DNA from: an uncultured Rikenellaceae bacterium
GTDB taxonomy: Bacteria > Bacteroidota > Bacteroidia > Bacteroidales > Rikenellaceae
Reading direction: 5' to 3'
Assembly: GCA_947054185.1 (NCBI GenBank)
Contig: CAMRVW010000043.1
Coordinates: 1 to 13,817, forward strand
Length of the DNA: 13,817 nt
Part shown: one piece after another, positions 13,279-13,817 of the stretch
Layout of the letters: each line of letters opens with the position of its first letter
Position numbering within the stretch: position 1 is the stretch's first letter
Position numbers and translations under genes: made by a program
The notes under the pieces: generated by a model
The model's database searches: none
What the model saw: only the letters and a program-made list of their open reading frames with translations
Told to the model about the DNA's origin: nothing

Positions 13279-13626
13279 TCACACGGCCATTCTTTCGACT
13301 AAGAAGGCAAAGCCTCCCCAGTAACCTGCTGAATTTACGGGGCACTCTCGGGAAGCTGTCCTGAAAAGGCTTACCGCCCGACCCTCACCACAACCCTGAT
13401 AACCAAACACCAGTGTCGTAAATTCTTGGCGGACACAACGCACGCTCCGACCGTTCTGCTTATTGTTCCAGTCCACGTTCAAACTGCTGCTATTGAAGTT
13501 CAGGTTGTACGCGTTGTTAGTGTTAGACGTGTACGTAACCGACGACCAATAGTTGCCGTTCGCACCCGCGTTATTCAACGTACCGGACGAATCGTTGTTG
13601 CGCCAACCGACAGCGGGAAACTCCAA
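13279..13626 (-). pseudogene. C-terminal FISUMP-like fragment (cassette D)
   Basis: The module covers about 13414-13626: LEFPAVGWRNND, NGNYWSSVTYT, NNAYNLNF and GRSVRCVRQEFTTL, after which the frame runs on to a TGA at 13279-13281. Cassette C continues in the same frame immediately after that TGA. D is unusually asparagine-rich in the variable stretch. Upstream, GTAAACACCTGCTT is shared with the corresponding position before cassette C, but four extra bases in D shift the frame there, so the shared flank is not maintained as protein. The only near start is a TTG. It is probably not independently translated. Confidence 0.55.
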
Positions 13627-13817
13627 ACGGGACCTTTAGCAAGCAGGTGTTTACATTAAGCCGTACAAGAGGCTGCGCCTTACACTGCGATATTTTACTC
13701 TTACATCTAATCATCCAACACGGGGGTCAGCGCCCCGCCACATCTCGAGACAGGCAAAAATTCCCATAAAGTCTTTGAGGCTCGGCAAGGCTTTTGTTCG
13801 ACATTTTTACCCGCATG
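13627..13817 (-). other. Upstream flank of cassette D, right edge of window
   Basis: No gene is recognised here. The part next to the cassette (13640-13670) resembles the flank of cassette C. The right edge (13783-13817) has CGGCAAGGCTTTTG and TTTTTACCCGCATG, which resemble the head of the GC-rich repeat (near 9868 and 12361), so another copy may begin outside the window. Confidence 0.4.

Noticed and set aside
9220..13626. A complete diversity-generating retroelement
   Set aside because: No reverse transcriptase, accessory protein or non-coding template repeat is present, and differences between cassettes are not confined to adenine positions. Kept only as a hypothesis.

Overview
The window looks like a chromosomal segment of an anaerobic Bacteroidales bacterium. 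The -7 boxes fit the Bacteroidetes consensus TAnnTTTG, starts lie behind A-rich leaders rather than strong Shine-Dalgarno sites, HydG points to anaerobic hydrogen metabolism, and the order GNAT-argG-argC-argD is the one I know from Bacteroides. Genus cannot be decided from the sequence.

Layout: (1) 1-273, GC-rich interspersed repeat. (2) 274-1689, hydG on the minus strand, without hydE, hydF or a hydrogenase nearby. (3) About 1842-2600, more repeat modules and a stray terminator. (4) 2684-4401, bioB (+) and birA (-), convergent with overlapping stop codons: one makes biotin, the other attaches it to carrier proteins. (5) 4433-9087, an arginine operon: outward-facing promoters shared with birA, a 31-codon leader ORF ending in an arginine-codon cluster, a GNAT acyltransferase, argG, argC, a 290-base structured gap, argD and terminators. 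(6) 9118-11018, a 20-bp perfect inverted repeat, two short C-terminal fragments of a FISUMP/DUF1566-like surface protein, and repeats including a fresh 245-bp duplication. (7) 11299-12315, an EamA-type transporter with a good promoter. (8) 12356-12948, more repeats. (9) 12877-13626, two further protein fragments in tandem.

The core genes are ordinary; the interest lies between them. The arginine operon carries two candidate RNA control points: the arginine-rich leader ORF, and a pair of stem-loops before argD whose stems differ by compensatory changes. The accessory regions hold (a) a GC-rich repeat family with several conserved hairpins, one showing double compensatory change, with every copy in the same orientation; and (b) four headless copies of a lectin-like C-terminal module whose framework DNA is conserved while particular codons differ in every copy. 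The latter resembles variable regions of diversity-generating retroelements or silent donor cassettes, but no reverse transcriptase or template repeat is present and the differences are not limited to adenines, so this is a hypothesis only.
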